A stretch of 64,000 bases of DNA from Bryopsis sp. KO-2023 (Eukaryota; Chlorophyta; Ulvophyceae; Bryopsidales; Bryopsidaceae). The position numbers and the translations under genes were made by a program. The notes beneath the pieces were generated by a model, which was not told where the DNA came from, ran no database searches, and saw nothing but the letters and a program-made list of their open reading frames with translations. Location of the stretch: positions 434,001 to 498,000 of the forward strand of contig BSYQ01000011.1 in NCBI GenBank assembly GCA_030272585.1, in the 5' to 3' direction. Below are positions 1-10,600 of this stretch, in pieces (position 1 is the stretch's first letter; each line of letters starts with the position of its first letter).

Positions 1-2617
1 AAGGTCCTGGGTTTCACATCCACTCCGACCAATGATAAAACAATGGTGAGCAATATCTCTTGATGTTTAAGTGTAGTTTGCTGTATGTATTGCTGTATGG
101 CTTGGTATGTTGATATGTATCGTTGGTTTTTTCAGTTCAGATTTTTTTTTGGGGGGGGGCGGGGAGGGAGTCGTTCATGTTTTCTAGTGCACAAAATCCC
201 GCGCATGTTGGAAATTATGTTGGCACAGAAAGGTGAGGGGGTTTCATTATCAAGTTGTGAAATCCTGCCAGGAGGGGACGGAACAAAAATTGGATGGCCT
301 CCTGGACCTGCTCCAAGCGGAATTCGTGCATGTGTCGGAGGAACACCATGAAATCCAGCAGTATGTGCCGAAACCGAAAGAACGTGTTATCTACATAGAA
401 CCTCGTGAACAAGATGAGGGGGGAGGGGCATGAAAGATTTCAAATCTCAAGCTAGCAAGCAGCTCACTGCCCACTTGAGAGGGTTGATGAAAGCAGGTGA
501 AACAGAGAACCAGCCCCTCCCCCCACCATCAAAAAAAAATTGAAGAAAAAAAAAGGGCCGACACGTTTCTTGGGATTTGAAAGTACTGCTTTTACTTTTG
601 TCATGGGCAGAATTTCAGAATTTCAGAAAAGTGAGATAAAAGTGTGATCCACACTTTTTGTTTGTTCAGACCTTGTCCTGCCCGCACTCACTTACTGGAA
701 GTGGCGGCATGTCTTGTCAGTTTTTTTGTGTTATTTTCTTTGTCTTGTTTGGGAGGCTGCCATCAAAGACAACCAAACACCACTCGTGGCTTCGCTAATT
801 TTTTGCTGCTTTCTCTTTTTTTTTGGGGGGGGGGGGGGAGAGTGCTGGAGTGGGGAAATAAAATTGGATGGTTCCATGTTTTGCTGGGTAATTAATAAGT
901 TGAAAAAAAACCAGCTTCTTTTGTTTTTTGAGATGACAACAAGGCGCCCACAATCGCAGAAGAGTTGATCGCGTTTTTTAGTAAAAGCAACGAGCGTGCG
1001 GCTGCTGAGTCCTACCTGGAGGACCACCCAGAGCTGAGCAGCAGCAACATCGACAAATTGGCAACTGTCGAGCTGCTTGCTTCTGCCCAGCTTCTTCAGG
1101 AAAGTGAAACTTCCCTCCAGGTCCTGAAGGAGTTTGGATATGAGCCTGCCCTGGCATATTTTGCACGAAAGTGTGTCGAGGCTATGGAGACTATGGACAC
1201 GTCCAAATCAAATCTGGAGGGTGCCAGTGTGAGCAGTGCAAGGGGTGATGGGGTTTTCCAGCAGATGGTTTATCTGGTGAGAGGGATATTGAGGTAGATA
1301 TCTTTAAATCGGCTTGCTTATGGACAGAATCTTCTTCTCCCAGGATGTTTGTCGCAGTGTTAAGAGAGAGAGAGAGAGAGAAGAGAAGAGAGAGAGAAGA
1401 GAAGAGCTGGGAGAGCTGGAGCTGAAGTGGAACCGCCCCCCTTTTTGCACTCAAAACCAGTTTTCAGGCTTCACTGCATATTTGTTGTTGGCAAAATTCT
1501 TAATAAAGTACCGGCCCCAACAGTAAATGTTTTATCAATGTATTTTCCCTCTCCGAGTTCACATGTATAGATGTACAAATATGTCCATGTCTGGCATCAA
1601 CTGGAAGAATATCTCGCACAGTGCTAAACTAACAAACCGTACTGTTTTTTTTCCTAACAGCTTTGCAAAACAGCACCCGTCAATGACACCAAATTCGTAA
1701 CGTCTGCAATTGGTCGAGATGTGCTCTGCCATGGAGAGTCGTTCCCTAAGTTCGTTGAGTTGCTCCGTTTTCTCGAGAACGAGTATGTCAGAAAAAGGGG
1801 CCTTTTCCATGGTATTATTTCTATTGAGACGAGGTCAGGGGTGCACCACCTTGCACGCATGCTCCGGTCAGACCCCAGAATGAATTCTATCGACGATTTC
1901 ATTGAATTCACTGGACGTGGTTCCACCAAAAGATCTGACCTTGCAAAGGGTGAGAGGGAAATTCATGATTTGGGGGCAGGGGGAGGGGCTTCTGTTTCTC
2001 TTTCCTATCATCACGTTTTTTTTTTTCAGGTTTTGGTTTCTAAAATAAATATAAAATACCAGCAAAAAAATAGATAAATGCATGCAACCTAAGATATCCA
2101 AAAAAAGGGTTTGCATCTTGCAGATTCACCTTTTGCAAAACATTTCACCACGAGAAAATTTTTAAAAAAGTTCCCCCCCCCCCCCAAAAAAAAGCACTTA
2201 TCAGAAAAATCATAGAGAACCTGTGAGGGGCTGAGGTTCTTGTTTATTCATTTATTGCTATAATTTCTATTTAATTGTTTTGTTTTCCATTTTTTATTTT
2301 TTAGTCATACTGACATTGTTTTGTTTTTTGAAACCCCAGGGATGACGGGAAAAAAGCAGAAGGAACAGCTCAGCTTGTTTCGTGAACCAGGCCGGAAAAT
2401 TTTGGTGGCAACTCCAGCAGCGGAAGAAGGTCTGGACATCCAGACCTGTGAATTCGTCATTCGGTATACAGCTCCGAAAAGTGGCATCCAAAAAGTGCAG
2501 TCCAAAGGCAGGACCAGGAAAGAAGGCAGCATCTACGTGTCGTTGATCATAAAAAACTCGTCAGATGAAAAAATGGACGCCAAGCTTGGCGTACCGCTGA
2601 AAAGAACTTCAATTTGA
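1..2617 (+). CDS. RIG-I/Dicer-type SF2 RNA helicase, 3' end (partial)
   Basis: C-terminal half of a duplex-RNA-activated helicase of the RIG-I/Dicer group, which uses ATP while binding dsRNA. Exons read 1-45, 272-404, 933-1276, 1661-1949 and 2340-2617, all with GT-AG borders and matching phase. Exon 1 holds motif III-like VLGFTSTPT (family form GLTASP). Exon 2 starts the family's helical insertion and ends in YVPKPKERVIYIEP. Exon 4 has PKFVELLRFL. Exon 5 has ILVATPAAEEGLDI (motif V) and VQSKGRTRKEG (motif VI, QxxGRxR). The stop comes about 35 residues after motif VI, so this model has no RNase III, PAZ or RIG-I C-terminal domain. The 5' exons lie outside the window. Group assignment is firm; Dicer-derived versus RLR-like cannot be decided here. 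Confidence 0.85.
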
Positions 2618-4031
2618 CCACTGAAGAGCACATCTTGTCGAGAAAATCAGTTGGTTTTTCTCTACAAACGGGGGGGGGGGGGGGGGGGAGGAGGCAAGTA
2701 CACAAAAATCCGAGGGGGTCTTGGAGGAAAGGAAAGGGTGCTGTGGTGAGTTTGGGGTTAACGGCCTCCAGTAGCCTTCCGTTATGTGGGGCCTTCGTTC
2801 GTTTTGTGAAGGTTAGAGTAGAGTTTCAGGTGACATTACTGTCAAAGAAATTGTAAGTAGGAAAAAAACGACGATTCTGGGGAAATGGGTAAGGAGGGAA
2901 AAAACGAAAGGAACCCAAAACAAAACAGGTCGAAAGAAAAGACGACATTGTTTTGAAATTTTAGAAGGCGTACTCCCGTCTTTTGGATCCCTTCCGATGC
3001 TTGGTTGGGGAATAAAAAAAGGGAAGGAAACAAGACAATCGATTTGGTTGGCGGGAATGGGGTAAGGGGCTTTTTTTTTGGGGGGGGGGGGGGCATAGGG
3101 AAGGAGGGGTTTTGGAGAGTGGGAGGGAGGAAGTTTGGAGAGTTTCTCTTTTATTTGAGCGGTTTTGTAAGACTGGGATGAAGGAATTGGGAAGGGAGGG
3201 AATGAGGCAGTTCTTCAGAACAGGTTGGCAGTATGGGAATGTTCGTGTGGATGGTGAAGGGTGAACAATCTAGCTTGGAAGTTACTTTCGGGCAACCTTT
3301 GTGTTTCATTCAGTGTGTGTCCTCCCCATATTTTTTTTTCTCCACTACCTGAGGTGGTGTAGGGAAGTCTCCGTCTGATTTTGCAATGCCTGTTTGGGAG
3401 GTTTCTTGAAAGTGGTTCATTCCGAACGGAAAAAGAAAATCAGTGAATTTTCAAACTTTGAAAGGGGTCGTCTATTCGTAGTAGTACAATGCAGTTGAGT
3501 GAGGGCGGGTGATGGTGGCGGTGCATGGTGGACTTGCGTGTGTGTGTGTTCTGAAGTCCATCGAAAGTTCCAACAAGGGTTTTGTAACATTGGAGTTGGA
3601 ACCCATGCACCTAGCTGTGGACACGGTTCGTTTTGCTTATGAATGTACCTTAAAACGATTCATTTTTGCTGGTGTTGTATACGCACACCAACACCGCCAC
3701 CTGAAAAACAGTTTTGCGCAAGGAGGCCACCACCCCCAACCCAACTAAAAAGTTTCACATGCGGAGAAAGGAAAAGAAAATACCATCGCACGCTCCCATC
3801 CAATGCACATTGAAAACCAAAACAGTAGCGCTTGCGAACAGAATCCAGCAGGGCTGGTGATGACCACGAAATAGCAAAAAGTGGTGTTATGTCGGACACT
3901 TTCGCAAAGAGATTCGTGGGGACGCAAGATTCTGACTGCACCTTGTAGGTATAAATAAGACGCTCCGTGCACAACTAACCATCCATCCCTGCACCTTCTT
4001 TGCTGAGCATCCATCCGCGTTGATTTTCACA
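2618..4031. other. intergenic, with G-runs and the lectin promoter
   Basis: No coding sequence is supported. The stretch has G-runs near 2671-2690 and a T-run/G-run block at 3068-3094. Its last 80 bases are the promoter and 5' UTR of the lectin gene that follows. Confidence 0.6.
3950..3957 (+). promoter_or_regulatory. TATA box of the first lectin gene
   Basis: TATAAATA lies 75 bases before the ATG at 4032, a spacing that fits a core promoter with a short 5' UTR. The second lectin gene shows only a weak TACAAATA in its upstream region. Confidence 0.5.
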
Positions 4032-4970
4032 ATGACTCCTACCATCATCTGTATTTTGGCTGCGCTCGCCATCTGTACTGGTGAGAGCAATGGCGGCAGG
4101 ATTCTTTTTCGATAAGAGTGTTTAAAACGTTCGCTTGATATGCGAGCATCGCTATTTGGAAGCTATAGTTTGGTGTGACTACGGTGCCTTCCAGGTGCGG
4201 CTGACCTGCCAACGTGCGACTTCTTCAAGATCCCAAAGGGCTACCTTGAGGCCTCCAATGGAAAGGCTGGCAATATCAAGTGCACCCGGTGGGGAAGCTT
4301 GGATCAAGCCAAGGCAGAGTGTCTGGCAAACAAGGGTTGCGATGGGTTCTCTTTCGGTCCAAGCGGATCTGGTTTCAGCGGCTGTTTGAAGAAGAACCGC
4401 GCGGCTGGCTACAACGGCAACGCAGCCTACAGCGGGTACCACAAAAACGTGATGGGCTGCTGTGGCGGCGAAGAGTATGCTCTCCAGAACGGCGGCGCGT
4501 GCTCCCCTTCCACAGCAGTCGAGAAGTTGGTGAGCCAGGGCAAGCCAGTCTGGCAGTCTTCGATCGACTTCTCGGGATATCCGAAGCGGGCAGTGGATGG
4601 CAACACGGATTCGGGCTACTTCTCGGGATCCTGCACTCACACGAAGAAGCAGAAGAACCCGTGGTGGCGAGTCGACCTGGGCGCCACCTACCAGGTCACG
4701 AAAGTCGTCATCACCAACCGTGGCGACTGCTGTTCGGAACGCCTCCACAACTTCGCGATCTACATCGGTAGCGAGGTGAGCTCCAACTACAATCAGTGGT
4801 GCGCCGAAGGACAGAAGATGGGTCCGGGAGAGACCAGAACGTACTCGTGCCCGATGGTGGGTCGTCACGTGAGCATCAAGATCTGGGACACCGAGTACTT
4901 GACTCTCTGCGAGGTCCAGGTCTACGCCAAGGTCGCCGCCTCCGCCCAGACCTACAGAATGATCCTCTGA
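4032..4970 (+). CDS. secreted F5/8 type C (fucolectin-type) lectin, copy 1
   Basis: Probable secreted sugar-binding protein of 274 residues. Exons are 4032-4080 and 4195-4970, with a phase-1 intron. Exon 1 codes for a signal peptide (MTPTIICILAALAICTG). The first half of the mature protein is a Cys-rich module (CDGFSFGPSGSGFSGCLKKN) recalling PAN/apple domains. The second half, from about residue 155, is a fucolectin/tachylectin-4 type F5/8C domain: GKPVWQSS, AVDGN, SCTHT, PWWRVDLGATYQVTKV, NRGDCCSERLHNF, LTLCEVQV. The His of CTHT and the Arg residues of NRGDCCSER sit where this family binds fucose; adjacent Cys-Cys is also typical. A paralogue with the same intron lies 13.6 kb downstream. 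Sugar specificity is inferred. Confidence 0.88.
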
Positions 4971-6594
4971 ACGCAGGTGGGGTTCGTACGCAGTGGTGGT
5001 GGTGGGGACAAATCATGTGAGAGGAGCTGCTGACCGAGAGTTCGTTTTGTTTTCGTGTGTCAGGTTTATGAGCAGGTGGAATTTCCACGCGCTGAGGCGA
5101 GCGTCAGCCCCGTCTTGCCTTCCAATTTCATATGAGGGAATTTTCATTTCGACTTCATTTTTGCTTTTTATTTTATCAATTTTTGTTTTGGTAATACTTT
5201 GAATTTTGTCTTTTTTGAGGAAATTGATTGAACCTTCTCTTCGATGTAAGAAAATGTTGTTCAGACTCGATGAAATTCGTTGTGTTGTGTTGCGGGAACA
5301 AATGCTTTAGTTGTACAAAATTTGGGTTGGAAGTGAACAAGTGCCACGCATCCCTTACTGTGAAATGTTTGGTATAAATCTCCATCTTCGAGAAATGATA
5401 AAGTAATAGGAATGAAATGTAGTCCACTAAAATTCGAAAAAACTATTTCCCCCTGAGTTGAGGGACATGTAGATTATAGAATGATTGATTCAATAGTTTC
5501 ATACTTTTTGAAAAAGTTTGCAGTCTTTCCTTCAACAAAATACTCACTCTGTCTTGATGATCCAAATTTCATGTCGTGCCTTCCTTGTGATCTTCCTCTC
5601 TGCTCATTGATGCCCCTAAAGACGTCATAATGTTTAGTCACTAGTGGGACAGAAGACACACCACATGCATCGTGGTATTTACTTTGGAGATCTTGTTTTG
5701 AATTCATGGAGGTTGTTTGACTTTCTTTTTCTCCTAATTAATTGATTCTGACCGCTGTGGAGCAACAAGTTCTTGAGTTTTATTCCTGACTAGGGAGCTT
5801 GCACGCTGACGTAAGATTCACTGTTGAAAACATCATCAATTGAAGCGAGCTGGTCGTTTCTTCTTCAAACACAATCACACCTGGCTGGCACCCCGGCTGG
5901 CGCAACCTAATGTTTCCCTTGTAATCTCGATCACAAAACCGACATCCGAGGGGTCGTTCCACAGGAATGAACACGTTGGCATCGTAGTGAAGATGCAACG
6001 GTTACGGTTGGGTTCTCCAGCAAGGAGTCGACTGAGATGTGCGTGCGTTTTGTAATTACATGGACAAGCATCCCGTTCTGTGTGCAGTTTTGCAACGAAC
6101 TTCGAGCTCGAAGTAATTTTCGGGAGTCCAATAAATCACGGCATGATGGTCGTGCACCACCACCATCACCGTTTCCAGACAGCCACAGGTCGGCACGAAT
6201 TCCATCCGGTGCGTCGAGTTATCTCGTGCGTTGCAGGAGGAGGGGGGCAGGCGTTACCGGGATCATCCCAAGAGGTGCATGGTGACCGTTTTCAGGGTAG
6301 GATTCAGAGGTTCATGTTGACAGCAGATGAAAGTCTGTGTGCCTTGATGGACTTTGATGTTGCGATGGAATCAAGACCCCGAAGGTGTCGAAGCCTGTGA
6401 GCGGAGCGCATGCTGTAACTGTGTGTGTGTGTGTTTGAGTTTTAGTTGTGTGCCAAGATCAGAGTGCTTACATGATTGTTCATTCCCCTCTTATACCCAA
6501 CCTAACCGACCATTCAGTTCCCAAAGCTGTGGAAGTTGTGAAGGTACACTTCCCTAAGCCAATGATCCTTCAGCATTCTCATGACTGATACATT
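4971..6594. other. intergenic, no supported gene
   Basis: AT-rich 3' flank of the lectin gene followed by mixed-composition DNA up to the MITE target-site duplication at 6595. Short ORFs occur but none has a recognisable domain or splice-supported extension. Confidence 0.5.
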
Positions 6595-6602
6595 GTGGCA
6601 GT

Positions 6603-7068
6603 CAGAGATAGGACTTGGGCAAAATTTTTGGTCCGGCTACGGTCCGGTCCGGTTACGGTCGGTTTACGGTTCCGTATTACGGCCGTAACTCCGTACCGTA
6701 ACCGGAGTAATATGTTGTTTTTACGGTACGGAACAGGTACGGTATAGCTACGGTAGCCCCTAAATCATCGTGAAGTAGTGTGGTTCAGTGCTAAAGCGTT
6801 AGGCTGTAGTCTGTAAGGTCGTGGGTTCGAATCCCCTTGGGTTCCTTTGGGTTCTCGGGACCCTGCGGGGGTTACTATTTACGGTTTACGGTTGGTACGG
6901 TGGTTACGGTCGGTACGGTCCGGTACCGGAGCAGTACGGAGTGGTACGGTGGTCCGGTTCCGAGCACGAAAACCACTCCGGTCCGGACCGTAACTACCGT
7001 AACCGTAAGTGACCGGAGTGGGGTTACGGTACGGTTTACGGTACCGTAACCGGAAAGTCCTATCTCTG
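6603..7068 (+). mobile_element. hAT-type MITE, copy 1 (466 bp)
   Basis: Non-autonomous DNA transposon. The ends are an inverted repeat, CAGAGATAGGACTT at the left and its complement at the right. The 8-bp target duplication GTGGCAGT stands at 6595-6602 and 7069-7076. An 8-bp duplication and a CAG-starting terminus are hallmarks of the hAT superfamily. The interior is dense in TACGG/CCGTA repeats, probably transposase-binding subterminal repeats, and contains a tRNA-like stretch. There is no transposase ORF. An almost identical copy of the same length lies inverted at 12602-13067. This copy abuts the left end of the DIRS-like element. Confidence 0.93.
6773..6836 (+). other. tRNA-like segment inside the MITE
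   Basis: GTGGTTCAGTGCTAAAGCG resembles the D-arm/A box, and GTGGGTTCGAATCCCC is a near-perfect T-arm/B box (GGTTCGAATCC at 6824-6834). Stems are imperfect and no clean acceptor stem is seen, so this is a tRNA-derived pol III promoter-like piece rather than a functional tRNA. The same piece is on the minus strand at 12834-12897 in copy 2. Confidence 0.5.
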
Positions 7069-7075
7069 GTGGCAG

Positions 7076-7170
7076 TTCCTTCGACTGCTACGTTTTCTTC
7101 CACACCCAGAGATCGAAAAACCTTTACAGAAATGTAACCCTCGTTTAACCCTTCAAACAAATAGTGCCAA
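7076..7170. repeat. split direct repeat B2 (terminal)
   Basis: A 95-bp direct repeat of 7477-7571 with a few differences. It forms the terminal repeat at the left edge of the DIRS-like element and starts with TTCCTTCGACTGC. Its first base is shared with the MITE target duplication. Confidence 0.85.
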
Positions 7171-7310
7171 TTTCTGCCAAATTGTGCATCCCAAGCACCA
7201 CCAAAGTAAATCAAAATGTCCCTTAATAATTCTATATCTAAAAAACTCCCAAATCCCACCAAAAAATAATCTCCAAAAAAGGGGGGGAAGAACACAGTTC
7301 CGGGATGGGT

Positions 7311-7476
7311 GAAAAACCGAGTAAAGAAAGACCAACTGAGTGACCTTAAGAACCCAAACTACTGAGATCCAAACTACCAAAAGGTAACTCAGTAAGACAC
7401 CTCAGCAACCAATCCTTTCAATCATCCCACCCTAAAACTCCGCAAAAGGAACCGCGCTTCCTGCGGAACCGTAAAT
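7311..7476. repeat. split direct repeat A2
   Basis: A 166-bp direct repeat of 13954-14119, same orientation and highly similar. It ends with GGAACCGTAAAT exactly where B1 begins, giving the B1-A2 junction expected from a circular DIRS/PAT intermediate. Confidence 0.88.
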
Positions 7477-7571
7477 TTCCTTCGACTGCTACGTTTTCTT
7501 CCACACCCAGAGATCCAGAAAACCTTTACAAAATGTGACCCTCGTTTAACCCTTCAAACAAATAGTGCCAA
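7477..7571. repeat. split direct repeat B1
   Basis: A 95-bp copy of 7076-7170, directly abutting A2. In the element's minus-strand orientation it lies downstream of the recombinase gene, once the inserted LTR element is disregarded. Confidence 0.85.
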
Positions 7572-7631
7572 AAAACAAAGCACCTAAAAAATAGAACGCA
7601 CGTTCATTTAAACTGGCGCAAACACCGCCCC

Positions 7632-7888
7632 TGTCACGCGACGGAATTGTCGCCCTTGTGAGAAAGTTACAATAGTCCCAATACAAACCCTTTAAGTACT
7701 CGAATCCAATAGGAACTATGCGCCAGCTAGATGAAGTTCCACTGTGAACTGCACCTAGAAGGAAACTGACACACTGTGAACTCTTTCTACACGTGTTGGA
7801 ACTCCTACTGGCGCCCTGGAGCCACCCAGAAGCCAACCACGTGTCCCCATAACGTTCCTAATCAAGCATATAAAAATGACCCGTAACA
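7632..7888 (-). repeat. TRIM LTR (3' in element orientation)
   Basis: 257 bp, TG...CA, same length as and nearly identical to 8913-9169. The near identity suggests recent insertion. Confidence 0.9.
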
Positions 7889-8912
7889 ATTCCCTTCTCT
7901 TATAGAAATTTGTCCTCAAATTTCTAAGGCTTCCTGCCAATCCTTTCACCAAAATATAATAAAACCACCACTTTTCTTTCACAACCACTCTACTCTCTCT
8001 CTCATAGTTCAAACCAAATCAAGGAAACAATCGAACAAGAGAAATATTACTAGTTAGAAAAAACCATAGAAAACCATGAAAAACCACTCAGTTACAGGCC
8101 TTCTTTTTGATCAGGTCCCGCCGTAGGACCTACCAAGTCGGTTCTCATCATCCTCCACTCAATTCACATAGTAACAAGGATCCGTGGTTCCGACTATGAA
8201 CCTTAGCATGTCACCAAACCTTCCATCCCTTCGTAGCACTGTATAATAACCAACCCACTCAATCTCTCCTTGGGATTCCGTTGCACTTGTAGTGCTTACC
8301 ACTTCTCTCTTTAGGTTCATTCCTTGCACGTATCTCTCACAGATCAAAACAATCAAAACTTCGCATGTTCGTCCCGGCTTATTTATCCATCGTCGCCCCA
8401 GGTCCACGACCACAATAACATCAAACATCCAAACAACCAAACAACCAAAACAACCAATAATGTTTCGCCTCACTGCACTACACAGCATGCGCACACACTG
8501 TACCATACACTGCTCTTTTCCCAATTTCTTTTCTTCTGTTGTCCAAAGCCCACGACACAAACGTTGCTTAGGTGCCCCATAACACCTCTGACTCATCCTT
8601 ATACACACAACACGAGCGCAACGCCGAACTTTCTCGAGCTTCCGCCACGGAGTATCACTTCCAGAAAAATAGCTGCACTTTCAAACAGCTGTAACTTTCC
8701 GCCTACTTCTCCGATAAACTCCGAACACGATGCGTTGAACGCGGAATTTTCTCCTCTTGCCGTTAGCCACCTCAAACGCTTCATTCCGTGACGTATCAAC
8801 GACGTTATTGCACTTTTCCTCCCAGCGCTCATCTCCCATCTCCTTCCACCATTTCTTTAAGGAAGGGTCCGTCGAGGACGTCGTCCAAAGGATCGACCGC
8901 TCCGAAACCAAT

Positions 8913-9169
8913 TGTCACGCGACGGAATTGTCGCCCTTGTGAGAAAGTTACAATAGTCCCAATACAAACCCTTTAAGTACTCGAATCCAATAGGAACTAT
9001 GCGCCAGCTAGATGAAGTTCCACTGTGAACTGCACCTAGAAGGAAACTGACACACTGTGAACTCTTTCTACACGTGTTGGAACTCCTACTGGCGCCCTGG
9101 AGCCACCCAGAAGCCAACCACGTGTCCCCATAACGTTCCTAATCAAGCATATAAAAATGACCCGTAACA
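8913..9169 (-). repeat. TRIM LTR (5' in element orientation)
   Basis: 257 bp, TG...CA. The primer-binding site lies next to it at 8899-8910 on the minus strand, two bases from the LTR end. Confidence 0.9.
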
Positions 9170-9189
9170 GCCCCCAACTCACGCCGAAG

Positions 9190-10600
9190 CTATTCCGCGG
9201 GGAGCATCATCCAGCCAAAAACACGAAAATCCCAAGGCGAAGGCTGTCGCTGACGATTAATATACTGAAAAATCGCCTGTGAAGAAGGCGACCAACCGCC
9301 CCAATCGCATAACTTCGGTAATAGCACGAGCAAATTAAAAGCACTGGAAACACCCGTGCGACGAACAGCATGATGCGTATGGTCGGAACCATGATCCTTC
9401 ATCACCCGTGCAAACCAACGTGCTACACTCCCTGCTGTCGGCACACTTGGATCACCAGGCAAAAACCAGAACTGCTCTGTCGTATCGCCATGACCTTCCC
9501 AATCGCGCACCCGAAAATCCTCATAACGATCCAACACTGTCACAGGAGGAAAAGGACGAACCAGAAGTTACAAGTAGTTCAATATACAACGCCCTTTTAT
9601 CCACAGAAAGACTGCGAATTGGATTGTGCCTGGAAGCTAGAACCTTGTAAATTCACCGTGAACTTGGGTTCTAAGTTCCAGGAGCTTCTCAAAACTCACT
9701 CCCATCAAGAAGCTACCTATTACACGTGGTCACAAACCCCCACGTGGCACTCTAACTCCCTTGAACCTTTTCCAAACGTGCTCTAAACTTCCAACACGTA
9801 ACAAACACCGCGGCCAACTCAAGAAACCCACGGCAGTCGAATCTCCTGACCCGCAAAAAATCCGAGGTTTGGCCCTTCGCCTTGAAACGCCGTTCTGTAA
9901 AAGTCACCGACGAAGAATCCCACTTGTAGTCACCGACCCGAGTATCAAAACTCGAATCGGCGCGCGAAAAAAAAAATATCACATCCAAAATACAAATCAA
10001 ATAGGGACGAATGCTTTCCGCATCGTTCCCAACCAAACCCTTCTTGGCCCACGACCACAACCAGTCCATGGGAAAGTCTCTGGGCTGTGGTTCCTTAGCT
10101 TCCGAAGGAACCTTAATAAGCCAAGCTTGCTTGAGCCGAGCCGTCAAGGAGTCATGTGCAGAGAATGCGGATCCGAGCCAACGGTGAACCGTACTAATTG
10201 CAGAAAGGTAGTTGCTCATGGACTTCGGCGCCACTCTCCCTTCATTTCGAAGAAAAAGGATATAGGCGTAAATGCGAACAGAGCGAGCCGGCACACAGCA
10301 CCAACCCCTCGACCTAGCGAAACCGAGCCATTTTCGAAAGCGCATCCAAATAGATCTCCGACCTCCTGGGCTATTCGATAATGCTAAGTCGCCAAACAGC
10401 TCTCTTCGTTCGACATTCGACAACTCTCCAAATTGAGGTAGCGTCTCGTCGGTCCAATCGACGCATCCCTCCAATTCACCCCATAGCTCCTGAAGCCACA
10501 CCTCGTCTTGCGAATCACGCCCACCATGACATTCCAACGGCCCTGGGGAAATAGTTCGTCCTCTTTGCCCAATGGGGGCAGTAACGGATTCGCCCACGAT
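9190..10600 (-). CDS. DIRS-type tyrosine recombinase
   Basis: Integrase of the DIRS-like element. Its reading frame overlaps the 3' end of the RT ORF; the start is not fixed and is placed near 10600. The part down to about 9757 has the SAM-like N-terminal fold (RRSIWMRFRKWLGFARSRGW; YLSAISTVHRWLG), then FFSRADSSFDTRVGDYKW, probably holding the first catalytic Arg. The frame then meets a TAG at 9752. Residues of the catalytic core continue at 9536-9190: HHAVRRTGVSSAF (HxxR), CDWGGWS and IFQYINR (nucleophilic Tyr). A 220-base intron 9756-9537 (GTTAGA...TGACAG) would join the two parts in phase. The alternative is a decayed gene. Confidence 0.75.
9537..9756 (-). other. possible intron in the recombinase gene
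   Basis: The donor GTTAGA and the pyrimidine-rich acceptor CCTCCTGTGACAG restore one reading frame across the only stop-containing gap in the recombinase. The donor is weak, so a mutated gene remains possible. Confidence 0.45.

Larger units (their letters stand above)
7632..9169 (-). mobile_element. TRIM-like LTR element nested in the DIRS-like element
   Basis: Two 257-bp direct repeats (7632-7888 and 8913-9169) begin TG and end CA and are flanked by the 5-bp duplication GCCCC (7627-7631, 9170-9174). On the minus strand the LTR at 8913 is followed by TGGTTTCGGAGC (8910-8899), a primer-binding site like the initiator-Met tRNA 3' end. A purine tract (complement of 7889-7902) precedes the other LTR. 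The 1-kb interior has no gag or pol domain, so the element is non-autonomous. It landed about 20 bp beyond the recombinase stop codon. Confidence 0.92.

Noticed and set aside
4179..4868. A 229-codon minus-strand ORF
   Set aside because: It is antisense to the lectin gene and shows no domain; a similar shadow occurs over copy 2.
8159..8608. 149-codon minus-strand ORF inside the TRIM element
   Set aside because: No gag, pol or other domain is visible; the interval is better explained as non-coding interior of a non-autonomous element.
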